Positions 17,978 to 26,749 of a DNA stretch of 64,000 nt are shown here, piece by piece. Origin of the DNA: Pseudomonas laurylsulfatiphila (GTDB lineage Bacteria > Pseudomonadota > Gammaproteobacteria > Pseudomonadales > Pseudomonadaceae). The first letter of the stretch is position 1; every line of letters starts with the position of its first letter. The position numbers were made by a program, and so were the translations under genes. The notes beneath the pieces were generated by a model. It was given only the letters and a program-made list of their open reading frames with translations. It made no database searches and had not been told where the DNA came from. The stretch lies in assembly GCF_002934665.1 (NCBI RefSeq), contig NZ_NIRS01000001.1, positions 1-64,000 on the forward strand. The letters are read 5' to 3'.

Positions 17978-18748
17978 TCAGTTGTACACATCAAAGGAGA
18001 AGTATTTGTCGGAGATCGTCTGGTAAGTGCCGTCCTTGATGATCTCGGCCAGCGCCCCGTTGATCTGTTCGCGAAGTTCATTGTCTTCCTTGCGCAAACC
18101 AATGCCCGCACCCACGCCGAGGGTTTTCGGGTCGCGCAATTCCGGGCCGGCAAAGGCGAAATCACGTCCGTTCGCGGTTTTCAGAAAGCCCAGGTCGGCC
18201 TGGACCGACGACTGCAGCGCTGCATCCAGGCGGCCGGCCATCAGATCCTGATAAACCATGTCCTGGTTCTGGTAGGTCATGACAGTGACGCCCTTGGGCG
18301 CCCAATAAGCCCGGGCATAGGTTTCCGACGTCGAGCCCTGCTCGATCCCTACCCGCTTGCCTTGAAGGGATTCGGGCGTTGGCAGGAGATCCGAGCCTTT
18401 TTTCGCAAGGAGACGCGGCAGGACATTACTGATCTTGTCGGAGAAGGCGATTTGCGCCTGGCGTTTCTCGGTCACGCTCATGGAAGAAAGGATGCCGTCG
18501 AACTTCTTGGCTTTCAGCGCCGGGATGATGCCGTCGAAAGAGTTCTCGACCCATACGCATTTGACCTTGAGCTTTTCGCAGATCGCATTGCCAAGATCGA
18601 TATCGAAACCCACAAGCGAGCCGTCGGGCGCCTTCGACTCGAACGGGGCGTAAGTGGGGTCAACGCCGAAGCGAATGACTTGCAAGTCTTTCGCATGGAC
18701 GCCGCTGGCGGCCAGGGCGAGAACAACCGAAACTGCTAACTTCTTCAT
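17978..18748 (-). CDS. Periplasmic solute-binding protein, ArgT/HisJ-like
   Basis: The ATG at 18748 follows GGAG and opens a signal peptide (MKKLAVSVVLALAASGVHA). The mature protein has the family pattern IRFGVDPTYAPFESKAPDG, GFDIDLGNAICEKL, DGIIPALKAKKFDGILSSMSVTEKR (read in two parts) and GVGAGIGLRKEDNELR. ArgT/HisJ-type proteins bind arginine, lysine, ornithine or histidine, but specificity is not readable here. The Thr/Arg pair usually binding the alpha-carboxylate appears as SSMSVTEKR. As first gene of the ABC-amidohydrolase operon it probably marks the operon promoter in the 80 bases before the MFS gene. Confidence 0.92.
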   Translation of the reverse strand: MKKLAVSVVLALAASGVHAKDLQVIRFGVDPTYAPFESKAPDGSLVGFDIDLGNAICEKLKVKCVWVENSFDGIIPALKAKKFDGILSSMSVTEKRQAQIAFSDKISNVLPRLLAKKGSDLLPTPESLQGKRVGIEQGSTSETYARAYWAPKGVTVMTYQNQDMVYQDLMAGRLDAALQSSVQADLGFLKTANGRDFAFAGPELRDPKTLGVGAGIGLRKEDNELREQINGALAEIIKDGTYQTISDKYFSFDVYN

Positions 18749-18828
18749 ATCAATCTCCGTAGGCACAGTGGTACTGGGGTTTAAAAGTGGCCAGTTCTGT
18801 TTAGGTTTTTTGTTTTGTTTAACCTCGG

Positions 18829-20064
18829 TCACAACGCTTGCATGCTCTTTCGGTAACTCGCCGGGGAGAACCTGAACGTCAGCACCGCCATCGCTGCGAG
18901 CACCCCGATGTGCAGCCACCATCCGGTGGTGAAACTGGCACCGGAGTCGCGCAGCCAGCCGATCAACCAGGGAGCAGTCGATGCGAGCACAAACCCGATG
19001 CCTTGTACGAACGCCGCCAAGGTCCCGGCCGCCTGTGCGCCGGGCAAGTGGTCGAGGCTGACAATCAGGCTGAGCGAAAAGAACCCGCCAAGGCCGAAGC
19101 CAGCCAGTGCGACCCACAACCACGGCGCTGCGTTCGGGGCCAGCGCGAAGCCAGCGAAACCCACGGCCTGCAGCACAATCGTCAGCCACAAGGCCGCGCG
19201 CCGATCAATGCTGCGGCGGGCGAGCATCGGCATCGCGAACGCCGCCGTCGCCTGGAACATCGCCAGCCACGCGAGCAAGTTGCCCGAGGCCTGCAGGCTC
19301 ATGTTCTGCTGCTGGTAGAAGGACGGCAGCCAGGCCACCAGGCTTGAGTAACCGCTGTTGGTGAGTCCGAAGTAGGCGGCCAACTGCCACGCGCGGCGAT
19401 TCTTGAAGAAGCTGAAGGTTTTGACCGGTGCAGGTCCGCCAGAGGCTATCGGCGCACTGCGTGGCGCACACACCAGCCACAGCAAGAACACGGCAAGCGC
19501 CGGCAGCGCCCAAATGGAGAGCCCTAGCCTCCAGCCGCCATACGGATTCAGCCATGTGCTTGCCAGCGAGCCCAGCGCCCCGCCGCCGACCAATGCCGCC
19601 GAGTAGAGCCCCATCACCATCGCTATCCGTTCAGGAAACCAGCGTTTGGCGACACCCGGTATCAAGGCCTGGATCACCGCCACGCCGGTGCCGGCTATAC
19701 CGGCGCCGATGATCAACTGCGCCCCGTCCTTGACCACGGCGCGCGATGCGCAACCGAGCATCAACAGCAGCAATGCGCCAGCCAGCGCCCGCTTCTCGCC
19801 AAAGCGCCGTGCGACACCGATGCCAATGAAGGCAATCAGGCCCATCAGCACGAAGGGCAAGGTGGTCAGCATCGCGGCGGCGCGAAAATCGAGGCCGATG
19901 TCGGCGCGCACCAGGTCGAGCACCGGCCCTACCGAAGTCAGAAATGGCCGCAGGTTCAAGCCCAGCAACACCAGCAGCACCAGTGCGACCAGGGACACCT
20001 CACCAGCGCGCGGCACGTGCGTAGCGATGCAAGCCGATCCACGGTCTGTCACGTCAGTGGTCAT
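18829..20064 (-). CDS. MFS transporter of the CynX/NimT family
   Basis: A 411-residue inner-membrane protein with twelve hydrophobic segments. Family marks are LLGLNLRPFLTSVGPVLD near the first helix and the IPGVAKRWFPERIAMVMGLYSAAL segment. CynX/NimT members move cyanate or nitroimidazole-like and other small compounds. The ATG at 20064 is preferred; a TTG nine codons upstream has no better ribosome site. It faces the LysR gene across a 118-base divergent promoter and is likely its target. It ends 80 bases from the start of the ABC operon on the same strand, so read-through is possible. Confidence 0.85.
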   Translation of the reverse strand: MTTDVTDRGSACIATHVPRAGEVSLVALVLLVLLGLNLRPFLTSVGPVLDLVRADIGLDFRAAAMLTTLPFVLMGLIAFIGIGVARRFGEKRALAGALLLLMLGCASRAVVKDGAQLIIGAGIAGTGVAVIQALIPGVAKRWFPERIAMVMGLYSAALVGGGALGSLASTWLNPYGGWRLGLSIWALPALAVFLLWLVCAPRSAPIASGGPAPVKTFSFFKNRRAWQLAAYFGLTNSGYSSLVAWLPSFYQQQNMSLQASGNLLAWLAMFQATAAFAMPMLARRSIDRRAALWLTIVLQAVGFAGFALAPNAAPWLWVALAGFGLGGFFSLSLIVSLDHLPGAQAAGTLAAFVQGIGFVLASTAPWLIGWLRDSGASFTTGWWLHIGVLAAMAVLTFRFSPASYRKSMQAL

Positions 20065-20182
20065 CACATTTACCCTGGTCTTTCTGGTCAAAAAGTCCGC
20101 ATCAGCGGCTGTTCTTAAAGATTAAGAGCAGGTGCTATTATTCGGAAATGAAATGTTCGAATGACAATTAGTGGGAAATCAA

Positions 20183-21052
20183 ATGACTTCAACGCTGATC
20201 GATCCGGTGCTGCTCAAGAGTTTCGTTGCCGTGGTAGAGAGCGGCAGCTTCACCCGTGCCGGTGAGCGCGTGCACCTGAGCCAGTCGACCATCAGCCAAC
20301 AGTTGAAGCGGCTCGAGGAACAACTCGGCTGCGAGTTGCTCAACCGCAACGGGCGCTACGTCGGCACCACCGAGGATGGCGAACGCCTGCTCGGCTATGC
20401 GCGACGGCTCCTGGGGCTGATGGAAGAGGTCGTGGAAGAGTTTCGCAAAGGCCACGCACAGGGCGAGTTGCACATCGGCGTGCCGGAAGACTTCGCCTCG
20501 GACCTGCTGACCCCGACACTGGGCGCCTTCGCACGCGCGCACCCGTCGATAAGGCTTGAGATCAGCAGTGGGCTGAGCAACACGCTATGGCAACAGTTTT
20601 GTGCAGGCGACTACGACCTGGTGCTGGTCAAACAGCGCCCGGGACAGGTGGTGGGGCACGCCGCCTGGCCCGAACCGCTCGCCTGGTTCGACAGCCTCGG
20701 CGAACCCACATTCGAGCGCGACCCGCTGCCACTGGTGGTGTTTCCGGTCGGCGGTTTGTATCGCGATGAGATGATCCACGCGCTCGAGAGCGCCGGCCGA
20801 CGCTGGAGCATCGGCTACAGCAGCGCAAGCCTGGCGAGCGTCCGCTCGGCAGTCGCCGATGGTCTTGGTGTCAGCGTGCTCCCGGCGCGCCTTGCACTGC
20901 CCGGCCACCGACAGTTGGGCGCGGCCGAGTCCTTTCCCGAACTGGCGCCACTGGAGATCGCGCTACACCTGCGCCCCGACGCACCACGCCGGGTGATCGA
21001 CCTGGCCGAACAACTGACAAGGCTGTGTGCACAGGTCACGGGCCACGCATGA
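20183..21052 (+). CDS. LysR-family transcriptional regulator
   Basis: A 289-residue LysR protein. The winged helix reads LLKSFVAVVESGSFTRAGERVHLSQSTISQQLKRLEEQLG, split about residues 9-50, followed by the linker helix and a periplasmic-binding-like effector domain (GELHIGVPEDFASDLL...). The ATG at 20183 is used; the GTG 12 bases upstream lacks a better site. It is divergent from the CynX-like transporter and most likely controls it, and perhaps the alpha/beta hydrolase downstream. Confidence 0.92.
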   Translation: MTSTLIDPVLLKSFVAVVESGSFTRAGERVHLSQSTISQQLKRLEEQLGCELLNRNGRYVGTTEDGERLLGYARRLLGLMEEVVEEFRKGHAQGELHIGVPEDFASDLLTPTLGAFARAHPSIRLEISSGLSNTLWQQFCAGDYDLVLVKQRPGQVVGHAAWPEPLAWFDSLGEPTFERDPLPLVVFPVGGLYRDEMIHALESAGRRWSIGYSSASLASVRSAVADGLGVSVLPARLALPGHRQLGAAESFPELAPLEIALHLRPDAPRRVIDLAEQLTRLCAQVTGHA

Positions 21053-21215
21053 CGCCGCTGTGTATCACACTGTGTCAACGCGACGTCCCGATACACAGAC
21101 TTTCATCCGGTCGGTGATTGGACACAGGCCGGATACGTTGCCGCGTTTCAATGCAAGCAAGGTTTGCAGGGGTTCAGACCGAACCCCTGGCCATGGCTGG
21201 TAATGGAGACATCCC

Positions 21216-22283
21216 ATGAAGATGGCACTGCGCAACAGCAACACCGGCAAGACTCGCCGCCACCTGGTCGGCCCATCGATCCTCGCACTCAGCCTGTTCG
21301 GTGTGCTCGGCGCAGCCCATGCGCAAACGGCCGCCAGCGTGCAGCCGGCTGCGCCCCCTGCCCAAGCCACTCAGGCGGCACCCTCGCCGTTCGGCCCGCT
21401 TAAGCATGTCAACGCCGGGCTGCTGGACGTGGCGTATGCCGAAACCGGCCCGGCCAACGGACCGGTGGTGATCCTGCTGCACGGCTGGCCGTACGACATT
21501 CACAGCTATGACGACGTCGCGCCGCTGCTCGCCGCCAAGGGCTATCGGGTGCTGATGCCCTATGCGCGCGGCTATGGCGATACGCATTTCCTCTCCGACA
21601 AGACCCTGCGCAATGGCCAGCCGGCTGCGCTGGCCAGCGATGTCATCGACTTCATGGATGCGCTGAAGATCAAGCAAGCGGTGCTCGGTGGTTATGACTG
21701 GGGTGCGCGTTCGGCCGACATTGTCTCGGCGCTGTGGCCGGAGCGGGTCAAGGCGCTGGTCTCGGTCAGCGGTTATCTGATCGGCAACCAGGCGGCCGGC
21801 AAGAACCCGCTGCCCCCCAAGGCGGAACTGCAATGGTGGTATCAGTTCTACTTCGCCACCGACCGCGGTCGCGCCGGTTACGCGAAAAACACCCACGACT
21901 TCGCCAAGCTGATCTGGCAACTGGCTTCGCCGAAATGGGCGTTCGATGACGCTACCTTCGACCGCAGCGCCAAGGCACTGGACAACCCGGACCATGTCGA
22001 CATCACCGTGTTCAACTACCGCTGGCGCCTTGGCCTGGTCCAGGGTGAAAGCCGCTACGAAGCGCTGGAGCAGAAGCTGGCCACGGCGCCGTCCATCCGC
22101 GTGCCGACCATTACCCTTGAAGGCGATGCCAACGGCGCACCGCACCCGGCCCCCGAAGACTATGCCAAGCGCTTCACCGGCAAATACGAATTCCGGCTGA
22201 TCAACGGCGGCATCGGCCACAACCTGCCGCAGGAAGACCCGCAGGCGTTCGCCAAGGCGGTGATCGATGCGGATCACCTTTGA
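21216..22283 (+). CDS. Exported alpha/beta hydrolase, epoxide-hydrolase-like
   Basis: A 355-residue protein with a long n-region and a signal-type hydrophobic stretch (SILALSLFGVLGAAHAQT). The mature part is an alpha/beta hydrolase: oxyanion loop LLHGWPYD, nucleophile elbow GGYDWGAR with Asp, and catalytic His in GGIGHNLPQEDPQAF. An Asp nucleophile with HGWP is the pattern of epoxide hydrolases and haloalkane dehalogenases rather than serine esterases. Export to the periplasm is unusual for the group but known for the P. aeruginosa Cif class, which also begins with a signal peptide. Substrate unknown. It precedes the isochorismatase-like gene, with a REPIN between. Confidence 0.82.
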   Translation: MKMALRNSNTGKTRRHLVGPSILALSLFGVLGAAHAQTAASVQPAAPPAQATQAAPSPFGPLKHVNAGLLDVAYAETGPANGPVVILLHGWPYDIHSYDDVAPLLAAKGYRVLMPYARGYGDTHFLSDKTLRNGQPAALASDVIDFMDALKIKQAVLGGYDWGARSADIVSALWPERVKALVSVSGYLIGNQAAGKNPLPPKAELQWWYQFYFATDRGRAGYAKNTHDFAKLIWQLASPKWAFDDATFDRSAKALDNPDHVDITVFNYRWRLGLVQGESRYEALEQKLATAPSIRVPTITLEGDANGAPHPAPEDYAKRFTGKYEFRLINGGIGHNLPQEDPQAFAKAVIDADHL

Positions 22284-22344
22284 GGTCGATCTGACATCCG
22301 CACACCAGTGCCGCGAACATGGAGAACGTGGCACACAAAAACCC

Positions 22345-22445
22345 TGTGGGAGCGAGCTTGCTCGCGATGGTCTCGAGAGCGCCGCGTTTACCCGGAAAAC
22401 AAGCGTTATCGTTAACGACCATCGCGAGCAAGCTCGCTCCTACAG
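22345..22445. repeat. REPIN between hydrolase genes
   Basis: Two REP arms, TGTGGGAGCGAGCTTGCTCG and the inverted CGAGCAAGCTCGCTCCTACA, flank about 50 bases. It belongs to the same sequence class as the repeat at 23245 and occupies most of the 271-base gap. Confidence 0.88.
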
Positions 22446-22554
22446 GTTTTGCGCCGTCTGATATCAATGAGTCAAAGACAGCACACCGATTCAATATTCC
22501 CGATCCGAACTGCGCAACCATGACGTCCTCACTCCCCCCCGAAAGGACAGTGTC

Positions 22555-23208
22555 ATGGCCATTGCAAAGGCAGTACCCGGCAAAACCCTGCTGACCCCGA
22601 CCGACCACACCCTGATCATGATCGACCACCAGTCGCAGATGTCCTTCGCGACCAAGTCGATCGACGCCGTCACCCTGCGCAACAACGCCGCACTGGTGGC
22701 CAAGGCGGCGCGTGGCTTCAAGGTCTCGACGATTCTCACCACTGTCGCCGAGAAGAGCTTTTCCGGGCCGATCTTCGACGAAATCAAGGCGGTGTTCCCG
22801 GAACACAACGTGATCGACCGCACCAGCATGAACACCTGGGAAGACGCGCGCATTGCTGTGGAAGTCAACGCCATCGGCAAGCAGAAGATCGTGCTCGCCG
22901 GCCTCTGGACGTCCGTGTGCATCGTTGGTCCGGCGTTGTCGGCGATCGATCAGGGTTTCGAGGTGTATGTGATTGCCGATGCCTGCGGCGACGTCAGCAC
23001 CGAGGCCCACGAAATGGCCATGCAGCGCATGATCCAGATCGGCGCAAGGCCGATGACCTCGCTGCAATACCTGCTTGAACTGCAACGTGACTGGGCCCGC
23101 AGCGAGACGTACGACGAAACGGTGAGAACCTCGATTGCCAATGGCGGCGCCTACGGTCTGGGGCTGATCTATGCCAAGACCATGTTTGGTGCCTCGGAAG
23201 GCCACTAA
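22555..23208 (+). CDS. Isochorismatase-family hydrolase (YcaC-like)
   Basis: A 217-residue cysteine hydrolase. The catalytic triad is visible as Asp in LIMIDHQSQ, Lys in TVAEKSFSGP and Cys in LAGLWTSVCIVGPAL. The closest recalled group is YcaC-like amidohydrolases, soluble oligomers of unknown substrate. The C-terminal 40 residues (WARSETYDETVRTSIANGGA) are also typical of that group. GAAAGGA precedes the ATG. Its position after an exported epoxide-hydrolase-like gene is common in Pseudomonas but gives no certain pathway. Confidence 0.9.
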   Translation: MAIAKAVPGKTLLTPTDHTLIMIDHQSQMSFATKSIDAVTLRNNAALVAKAARGFKVSTILTTVAEKSFSGPIFDEIKAVFPEHNVIDRTSMNTWEDARIAVEVNAIGKQKIVLAGLWTSVCIVGPALSAIDQGFEVYVIADACGDVSTEAHEMAMQRMIQIGARPMTSLQYLLELQRDWARSETYDETVRTSIANGGAYGLGLIYAKTMFGASEGH

Positions 23209-23244
23209 GGCTCTCGGAAATACTTTCGACTACGGGCGGCCTCC

Positions 23245-23345
23245 TGTAGGAGCGAGCTTGCTCGCGAGGGTCGTTAACGAGAACGCGTGTTTACTGGCTA
23301 AACGCGGCGCGCTTGAGACCATCGCGAGCAAGCTCGCTCCTACAG
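23245..23345. repeat. REPIN upstream of the OprD porin gene
   Basis: Arms TGTAGGAGCGAGCTTGCTCG and CGAGCAAGCTCGCTCCTACA are inverted around a 60-base centre. It lies 37 bases after the isochorismatase-like stop and about 40 bases before the porin start, which leaves little room for an independent porin promoter. Confidence 0.88.
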
Positions 23346-23387
23346 TGAGTCATCACCTGTAGGGACTGTGCCTGTGGTGAACGATTG

Positions 23388-24719
23388 ATGAAGTGTGACT
23401 CGCAAGAACTCAGGGCCGGATTACGGTTCTGCCTATTGGTGCTGCTCGCCAGCACGGCCAGAACCGCGGTAGCGGATGAACCGGCTCAGGGCTTTCTGGA
23501 CGGCGCGTCGCTTGGCGTGCTCAATCGAAACTTTTATCTGAACAGCGACTATCGATCCCCCTCGTCGACCGGCAAGAGCTACAAGGCAGAATGGGCTCAA
23601 GGCTTCATCAGTACGTTTCAATCCGGTTTCACGCCGGGCACGGTCGGCTTCGGCCTCGATGCCCATGCATTTCTGGGTCTGAAACTCGATGGCGGCAAAG
23701 GGCATTCCGGGACGGGTTTGCTGCCGGTGGACAGTGACGGTCGCAGCGAAAGCGATTATTCCAGTGGTGGCGGCGCGATCAAGTTCAAGGCATCGAACAC
23801 CACCCTGGCGTTTGGCGAAATGATGGTCGAATCCCCGGTGTTCGACACCGCGGACAAACGCCTGCAACCGGAGTACGCCACCGGTTTTCTGCTCACCAGC
23901 CGCGAAATCGACGGCATGAACCTGCAAGCCGGACACTTCACGGCATTCAAGAATCAGGACAGTGCTTCCGGCAAGGGCAATTTTTTCGGCTATGGCGCCA
24001 ACACCGAGGCCGGCGGCATTTCGTTTGCCGGTGCCGACCTGTTTACCCAAAGTCCGGTTGGCGGTGCCCTGTACGCCTCGGAGCTGACCGACACCTGGTA
24101 TCAGTACTACGGCAATCTGCACTTCAAGCAGTCCGAGGTGTTCCTCGACGCGAACCTCTATCACACGAAGGACACCGGCCAGGCGCTGGCCGGCGCCATC
24201 GACAACACCGCATACAGCCTGTCCGGCCAATACACGCTGGGCGCCCATGGGTTCACCCTGGCGTATCAAAAGGTCGACGGTGATACGCCGTTCGATTTTG
24301 TCGGGGGCGACTCCATCTACCTGGCCAACTCGATCAAGTACGCCGACTTCAATGGCGCCCGCGAACGCTCCTGGCAGGTTCGCTACGACCTGGACCTGGC
24401 CACCTTCGGCATACCCGGCCTGAAGTTCATGACCCGCTACGTCACCGGCGACCGGATCGACGGCACTCATGCGCCACAAGGCGGGGCCTACAACCCGTTC
24501 GACCCGGCGTCCGGCACCTTCGTGCCGCAACAAGGGGATGGGGGCAAACACTGGGAGCGCGACATCGATCTGCACTATGTCGTGCAGGCCGGGGCGGCCA
24601 AAGGTCTGTCGTTGCAATTGTCCCATGTGTCGCACCGGGCCAACGCCGCCCAAGCCGGCGACAACATCGACCGGGTTTACGTGGTCATCCAGTACCCGTT
24701 GGACTTCGGGCCGTTCTGA
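23388..24719 (+). CDS. OprD-family outer membrane porin
   Basis: A 443-residue outer-membrane protein. A signal peptide ends near VADEPAQGF, then the OprD opening FLDGASLGVLNRNFYLNSDYR, the plug-type AEWAQGFISTFQSGFTPGTVG region, alternating beta-strands, and a C-terminal strand VYVVIQYPLDFGPF ending in Phe. OprD/OccK porins admit amino acids, aromatic acids and small carboxylates; the substrate is not evident. The ATG at 23388 has no strong ribosome site; a TTG lies just upstream. It is convergent with the tRNA-Sec gene nine bases after its stop. Confidence 0.92.
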   Translation: MKCDSQELRAGLRFCLLVLLASTARTAVADEPAQGFLDGASLGVLNRNFYLNSDYRSPSSTGKSYKAEWAQGFISTFQSGFTPGTVGFGLDAHAFLGLKLDGGKGHSGTGLLPVDSDGRSESDYSSGGGAIKFKASNTTLAFGEMMVESPVFDTADKRLQPEYATGFLLTSREIDGMNLQAGHFTAFKNQDSASGKGNFFGYGANTEAGGISFAGADLFTQSPVGGALYASELTDTWYQYYGNLHFKQSEVFLDANLYHTKDTGQALAGAIDNTAYSLSGQYTLGAHGFTLAYQKVDGDTPFDFVGGDSIYLANSIKYADFNGARERSWQVRYDLDLATFGIPGLKFMTRYVTGDRIDGTHAPQGGAYNPFDPASGTFVPQQGDGGKHWERDIDLHYVVQAGAAKGLSLQLSHVSHRANAAQAGDNIDRVYVVIQYPLDFGPF

Positions 24720-24727
24720 AGGGAAAG

Positions 24728-24823
24728 TGGCGGAAGGCAGCCGGAGTCGAACCTGCCCGGGAACGGATGCCGTCCCCAACCGGGTTTGAAGCCCGGCCGC
24801 GCCACCGGGCGCGATTGCCTTCC
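24728..24823 (-). tRNA. selC: tRNA-Sec (UCA anticodon)
   Basis: Read on the minus strand, a 93-base tRNA plus encoded CCA. The acceptor arm GGAAGGCA pairs with TGCCTTCC, the variable arm is long (GGGGACGGCATCCGTTCCCG), the T-arm is GGGCAGGTTCGACTCC, and the anticodon loop CTTCAAA gives TCA at 24787-24789. These are the hallmarks of selenocysteine tRNA, and it matches the layout of E. coli selC. It decodes the UGA in the formate dehydrogenase alpha gene 8.4 kb away in the same block. It sits 18 bases after the selB stop on the same strand. Confidence 0.96.
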
Positions 24824-24841
24824 TTAATTCCTGCCCCTGAA

Positions 24842-26749
24842 TCAGGGCTCATTGCGCTGGGCCAACGCGTTGTCCGGGCGAACCTGGCGACGATCGCCAA
24901 AACGCCGGGTCAGGCCGATGCGGTCGAAGTACTCCAGTATCTGGATACTGCGCTTGCGCCCCAGGCCCACCGCATCACGAAACGCCGCCACCTGGATCAC
25001 CGGGTTGGCGTCGGCCAGTTGCAACAGCATAGCCGCCAATCGGCGAATCATGCCGTCGGTATAAAACAGGTCGCGCACCACTTGGTGCATCAGCCCCAGG
25101 CGCGCCATTTTGCGCAGCAACCCGCGCACGGCCGCTTCCTCATGCCCCAGGTCGCGCACCCACGGCGAGTCGAAAGCGGCCTGTTCGAACAGCGGTTGCA
25201 ATTGCAGCCACAGGGCTTCGTCCTCTTCGCTCAAGCGCACCTGGTGCCCAGGCAGGTGCAACCACGGGCCACTGCTGGCGATGTCGCCGCTGGCCAGCAA
25301 CTCGTCGAGCAGGCTGACATATGTCCCACGTTCTTGAGTGCTGCCGGCAAATCGGCGCAAGCGATCCCGGTCCGGCCCCATCTGGTCCGGTTCGAGTTGA
25401 TGAAAGCGTGCGAGGTGTTCCAGCACGGCGGCCTTCAAGGCCTGCCAACGGCTGGCACTGAACAGCAACGCGCCCTGGCGGGTGTCGATCAAGCGCACGT
25501 CAGCGGGCAACACCCAACGGCTGCGCGGTCGGTTGAACTGCCGCTCCAGGCGCTGCGGATCGAGCCCGGTGTCACTGTGGGCAAGCAATGCCGGCAAAAT
25601 ATCCTCCAGCGTCGTGCTGCTCGCCAGTGCCACCAACTGCGCCAAGCGTTCGGGGCTGCGGCGTTGCCGAGTGGGTGCAAACGGATCGAGTACCCGACCG
25701 CCCCCCAAGGTACGTTGGGCACTCTGGTCGCGCAGGATCAGCCGATCGCCGTTCACCGCGTGCACCGGCGTATTGAGCAGCAGTTGTGCAAACATCCGCC
25801 CACCGGGCGCCAGGCTGGCGCCTTCGAGCAAGGCGACTCTGCCGGTGACGTCCTGGGTGCCGAGGTGCACGTGCACCGGTTGAAAGTGTTCGAAGGCCCG
25901 GGATTCGCCGGCAAGCAACTGCATGTCGATGTCCAGGCGCTGGGTCGGCGCGTACAAGCCGTCGGCCAGCAACCAGTGACCGCGATGGATGTGCTCCAGG
26001 GCCAGCCGCTCGGCACTCAGGTTCAACGCCACGCGCTGGCCGGCACAGGCGCTGTCGGCGGCCTGGTTTTGCGCGTGCAGGCCACGAATGCGCACCGGTT
26101 TACCTTGTGGACCCAACAGCAAGGTATCACCCACCGCGACCTGGCCGGACAGCGCCGTACCGGTCACCACGATACCGGCCCCGGCCACGCTGAAGGCCCG
26201 ATCGATCGCCAGGCGAAAACCGCCTTCCGTATTGCGCTGCGACACTTCACGCTGGGCATCGAGCAACGTCTTGCGCAAGGTTTCGATGCCCTCGCCGGTC
26301 ACGCTCGACAGTGCAATCAGCGGTGCATCGGCATAGGGTCCGGGTGCCAGCAAGGTACGGATCTGCTCACGCACGTCTTGCACCCGGGCGCTGTCGACCC
26401 GATCGCACTTGCTGATCGCCACCAGCGCCCGCGGGATGCCAAGCAACTCGACGATCGCCAGGTGCTCGCGGGTCTGCGGCATCACCCCGTCATCGGCGGC
26501 CACCACCAGCAACACCAGGTCGATGCCCTGCGCCCCGGCCAGCATGTTGTGGGTGAAGCGCTCATGGCCGGGAACGTCGATGAAACCGGTCAGTGGCGCC
26601 TCCGGCTCCAGCGCGGCATACAGGTAGCCGAGGTCGATGGTCATGCCGCGCTCACGCTCCTCCCGGCGCCGGTCGCCCGCCTGGCCCGTCAGCGCCTGGA
26701 GCAGCGCCGTCTTGCCATGGTCGATGTGTCCTGCGGTGCCGACAATCAC
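24842..26749 (-). CDS. selB: Selenocysteine-specific elongation factor SelB
   Basis: A 635-residue GTPase that delivers Sec-tRNA to UGA codons marked by a SECIS hairpin. G1 [17 protein letters not shown] is at the N-terminus, with GMTIDLGY, G3 [13 protein letters not shown] and G4 SKCDRVD following. After the EF-Tu-like domains, the C-terminal 250 residues form winged helices that bind SECIS RNA (for example [17 protein letters not shown] and [27 protein letters not shown] read in parts). The start is GTG at 26749, overlapping the selA stop (GTGA), so the two are coupled. E. coli SelB is 614 residues. Confidence 0.96.
   Translation of the reverse strand: MIVGTAGHIDHGKTALLQALTGQAGDRRREERERGMTIDLGYLYAALEPEAPLTGFIDVPGHERFTHNMLAGAQGIDLVLLVVAADDGVMPQTREHLAIVELLGIPRALVAISKCDRVDSARVQDVREQIRTLLAPGPYADAPLIALSSVTGEGIETLRKTLLDAQREVSQRNTEGGFRLAIDRAFSVAGAGIVVTGTALSGQVAVGDTLLLGPQGKPVRIRGLHAQNQAADSACAGQRVALNLSAERLALEHIHRGHWLLADGLYAPTQRLDIDMQLLAGESRAFEHFQPVHVHLGTQDVTGRVALLEGASLAPGGRMFAQLLLNTPVHAVNGDRLILRDQSAQRTLGGGRVLDPFAPTRQRRSPERLAQLVALASSTTLEDILPALLAHSDTGLDPQRLERQFNRPRSRWVLPADVRLIDTRQGALLFSASRWQALKAAVLEHLARFHQLEPDQMGPDRDRLRRFAGSTQERGTYVSLLDELLASGDIASSGPWLHLPGHQVRLSEEDEALWLQLQPLFEQAAFDSPWVRDLGHEEAAVRGLLRKMARLGLMHQVVRDLFYTDGMIRRLAAMLLQLADANPVIQVAAFRDAVGLGRKRSIQILEYFDRIGLTRRFGDRRQVRPDNALAQRNEP

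Noticed and set aside
17978..19189. Longer reading of the solute-binding protein (403 codons)
   Set aside because: The true start at 18748 has GGAG and a signal peptide; the extension overlaps the MFS gene antisense.
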